A DNA stretch of 7,434 nucleotides from Desulfobacteraceae bacterium (GTDB lineage Bacteria; Desulfobacterota; Desulfobacteria; Desulfobacterales; UBA11574): assembly GCA_002868985.1 (NCBI GenBank), contig PKTV01000267.1, forward strand, positions 1 through 7,434, given 5' to 3'. This document shows, piece by piece, positions 6,341 to 7,434 of the stretch (positions are counted from its first letter, which is position 1; each line of letters begins with the position of its first letter). The translations under genes were made by a program, and so were the position numbers. The notes beneath the pieces are model-generated. The model worked only from the letters and a program-made list of their open reading frames with translations. It had not been told where the DNA came from and did no database searches.

Positions 6341-6360
6341 ATTTCGCCACATGTCGAAAT
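6341..6360. promoter_or_regulatory. arsR: Candidate ArsR operator dyad
   Basis: ATTTCG and CGAAAT form a perfect 6-bp inverted repeat with an 8-base centre. The dyad overlaps the downstream end of the -10 box and the expected transcription start, where ArsR-family repressors usually bind. Autoregulation by the adjacent arsR is inferred from position. Confidence 0.65.
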
Positions 6361-6386
6361 ATAGAGGGTTTTGATGTTTCAGTCAA
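6358..6386 (-). promoter_or_regulatory. arsR: Strong sigma70-type promoter of the ars operon
   Basis: On the minus strand TTGACT (6386-6381) and TATATT (6363-6358) are separated by exactly 17 bases, each 5/6 to consensus. Transcription would start near 6351, giving a leader of about 40 bases to the arsR ATG. A short ACAAA-T-TTTGT dyad (6389-6399) lies just upstream of the -35 box; its meaning is unknown. Confidence 0.8.
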
Positions 6387-6568
6387 GGACAAATTTTGTT
6401 TATGGAATTGTTCTTCGGTTGAAACGGAAATTCATTCTGGGAAAGGCTGTTGTCTATTTCGGGTAGTTTTTAAATAGGCGCGTTGAAAAGAGAAAGATCG
6501 AGGATGAAGATAAAAAAATTGATACCCCAAAGGAGCCGGTATGGATACTGCCGAGGTACAAGGCCGGT
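6387..6568. other. Gene-free spacer upstream of the ars promoter
   Basis: I find no convincing gene here on either strand. A plus-strand ATG at 6541 has AAGGAG in front but encodes only 13 residues. A minus-strand frame at 6432-6623 begins with TTG, lacks a Shine-Dalgarno and runs into the palindromic element. There is no T-tract hairpin that would end prs transcription. Confidence 0.5.
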
Positions 6569-6574
6569 TAAATA

Positions 6575-6715
6575 GTGCCTGAACGAAAACTGTCTTTTTC
6601 GCCAATATCTGCGTCAGACTCAAATTTTAATCTTCGAAATACTACCAGTATTACTGTGGTTAAAATTTTCGTCTTCCTTGATCTTAACGAAAGAGCCTGT
6701 TTTTCGTTCGGGCGC
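6575..6715. mobile_element. MITE-like palindromic element of about 141 bp
   Basis: The ends are inverted: GTGCCTGAACGAAAA at the left and GCGCCCGAACGAAAA at the right (read on the minus strand), 13 of 15 identical. Similarity continues inward over about 55 bases per arm with small gaps, ending in the perfect pair AAATTTTAA (6622-6630) and TTAAAATTT (6660-6668). Each end also folds on itself: CGAAAA/TTTTCG at 6584-6601 and AACGAAA/TTTCGTT at 6686-6708. The element is flanked by TAAATA at 6569-6574 and 6716-6721, which looks like a 6-bp target duplication. It has no coding capacity, so any movement would need a transposase supplied elsewhere. Confidence 0.65.
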
Positions 6716-6768
6716 TAAATACGCGGAATTAATACGCACCGGCTATGATGTCCTCAAGAGAGAAGGAA

Positions 6769-7434
6769 TTAGGTGAAAAGAGCCCCCACACTTTCTCCGC
6801 AGTGTATGCGCTTTATTGCCTCAGCAAACAGAGACCCCACAGACAGAATTTTTAAGTGTGCCATCTTTTTTTTACCGGGAACTTCTACCGTATTGGTCAC
6901 AACGATTTCTTCGACACACAAATCCTCAAGATTTTTAACTGCCGGTCCGGACAGGACAGGATGTGTTGCCCCCACATAAATTTTTCTGACTCCGGCTTTT
7001 TCAAGCGTTTCTATCGAAGCTATTATTGTGCCGCCTGTGGAAATTTCATCATCGAAGATAATCGCATCTTTTTCTTTCACATCGCCTACGACCAATCCTT
7101 GAACCACATCGGTATCACTGATCCGTCTTTTGTCGATGATCGCCATGGAGGTGTTCATCTTTTTGGCAAAACGCCCGACTCTCTTGGCACCTCCGGCATC
7201 CGTTGCGACGACTACGGCATTTGAAATGTCTAAACGTTTTTTGAAGTAGTCGCAGATAATAGGAATTGCCGTAAGGTGATCAACCGGTACGCTGAAGAAT
7301 CCGTGTACCGAATCGGCATGGAGATCCATGGTCAGTACACGGTTTGCACCTGCGGTTTTGAGAAGGTCTGCCATTAGTCTCCCGGCAATGGAAATTCTGG
7401 GAGCATCCTTTTTATCGGATCTGGCGTAGGAGTA
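6769..7434 (-). CDS. prs: Ribose-phosphate pyrophosphokinase, C-terminal part (runs off right edge)
   Basis: The enzyme makes PRPP from ribose 5-phosphate and ATP, feeding nucleotide, His and Trp synthesis. The window holds 221 residues; roughly the first 95 of a usual 310-320 are beyond base 7434. The frame enters as YSYARSDKKDAPRISIAGRL, the known region before the metal site. VLTMDLHADSVHGFF (33-47) holds the metal-binding His; VVVATDAGGAKRVGRFA (74-90) and IIDKRR (99-104) form the catalytic loop region; DAIIFDDEISTGGTI (123-137) is the PRPP-binding loop. That loop reads DDEISTGGT where the classical bacterial enzyme has DDMIDTAGT, so the third Asp is Ser, closer to archaeal-type sequences as I recall them. 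Metal, substrate and KRR residues are otherwise intact. The internal Met at 7374 is not the start. It is followed by about 450 gene-free bases and appears unrelated to the ars operon. Confidence 0.93.
   Translation of the reverse strand, partial: YSYARSDKKDAPRISIAGRLMADLLKTAGANRVLTMDLHADSVHGFFSVPVDHLTAIPIICDYFKKRLDISNAVVVATDAGGAKRVGRFAKKMNTSMAIIDKRRISDTDVVQGLVVGDVKEKDAIIFDDEISTGGTIIASIETLEKAGVRKIYVGATHPVLSGPAVKNLEDLCVEEIVVTNTVEVPGKKKMAHLKILSVGSLFAEAIKRIHCGESVGALFT

Noticed and set aside
6541..6582. Plus-strand mini-ORF MDTAEVQGRLNSA with AAGGAG upstream
   Set aside because: Only 13 residues, ends inside the MITE-like element, has no gene downstream on that strand and no visible promoter.
6432..6623. 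Minus-strand open frame of 63 codons between arsR and prs
   Set aside because: It starts with TTG, has no Shine-Dalgarno, overlaps the palindromic element and resembles no protein I know.
6681..6710. Hairpin AACGAAA/TTTCGTT considered as the prs terminator
   Set aside because: No run of T follows it on the minus strand, and it is better explained as one tip of the palindromic element.

Overview
The window looks like a chromosomal stretch from an anaerobic Desulfobacterota-type (sulfate-reducer-like) bacterium. That guess rests on gene content and protein style: an FmdE-family protein, a molybdopterin-binding protein with a Cys-rich tail, a MOSC protein, a YeeE/YedE permease, and an Acr3 operon carrying an Fe-S protein. 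It is inference; no rRNA or marker search was possible. Every gene I accept is on the minus strand, so transcription runs from right to left.

Right to left: (1) 7434-6769, the C-terminal two thirds of a ribose-phosphate pyrophosphokinase (prs), cut by the window edge. (2) 6768-6313, a gene-free stretch of about 450 bases. It holds a MITE-like palindromic element of about 140 bp with 6-bp flanking direct repeats, then a strong sigma70-type promoter with a dyad operator in front of arsR. (3) 6312-4139, a compact arsenic operon: arsR, an Fe-S-cluster protein and acr3. There is no arsenate reductase gene in it. (4) 4138-3943, an AT-rich leader containing a perfect 22-bp palindrome, which probably separates the ars operon from the next unit. 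(5) 3942-1676, three genes tied to molybdenum-cofactor biology: an FmdE-like protein, a MoeA/MogA-like molybdopterin-binding protein and a MOSC protein. (6) 1617-1132, a single-domain universal stress protein. (7) 1005-1, a small exported protein with one TPR-like unit, which has its own candidate promoter, followed by the first 164 residues of a YeeE/YedE sulfur-compound permease that runs off the left edge.

How the parts may fit together: ArsR should repress the ars operon until arsenite (or antimonite) is present, and Acr3 then exports the metalloid. The Fe-S protein between them is an unusual partner of unknown role. The FmdE / molybdopterin-binding / MOSC trio suggests handling or sulfur modification of molybdopterin-type cofactor, and the YeeE permease could supply sulfur. 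These links are inferred from neighbourhood, not shown.

Four starts were set downstream of the longest open frame because Shine-Dalgarno, promoter or gene-overlap evidence favours them: the TPR protein (GTG 1005), MOSC (ATG 2140), FmdE (GTG 3942) and Acr3 (ATG 5365). I saw no tRNA, rRNA, CRISPR array or convincing intrinsic terminator.
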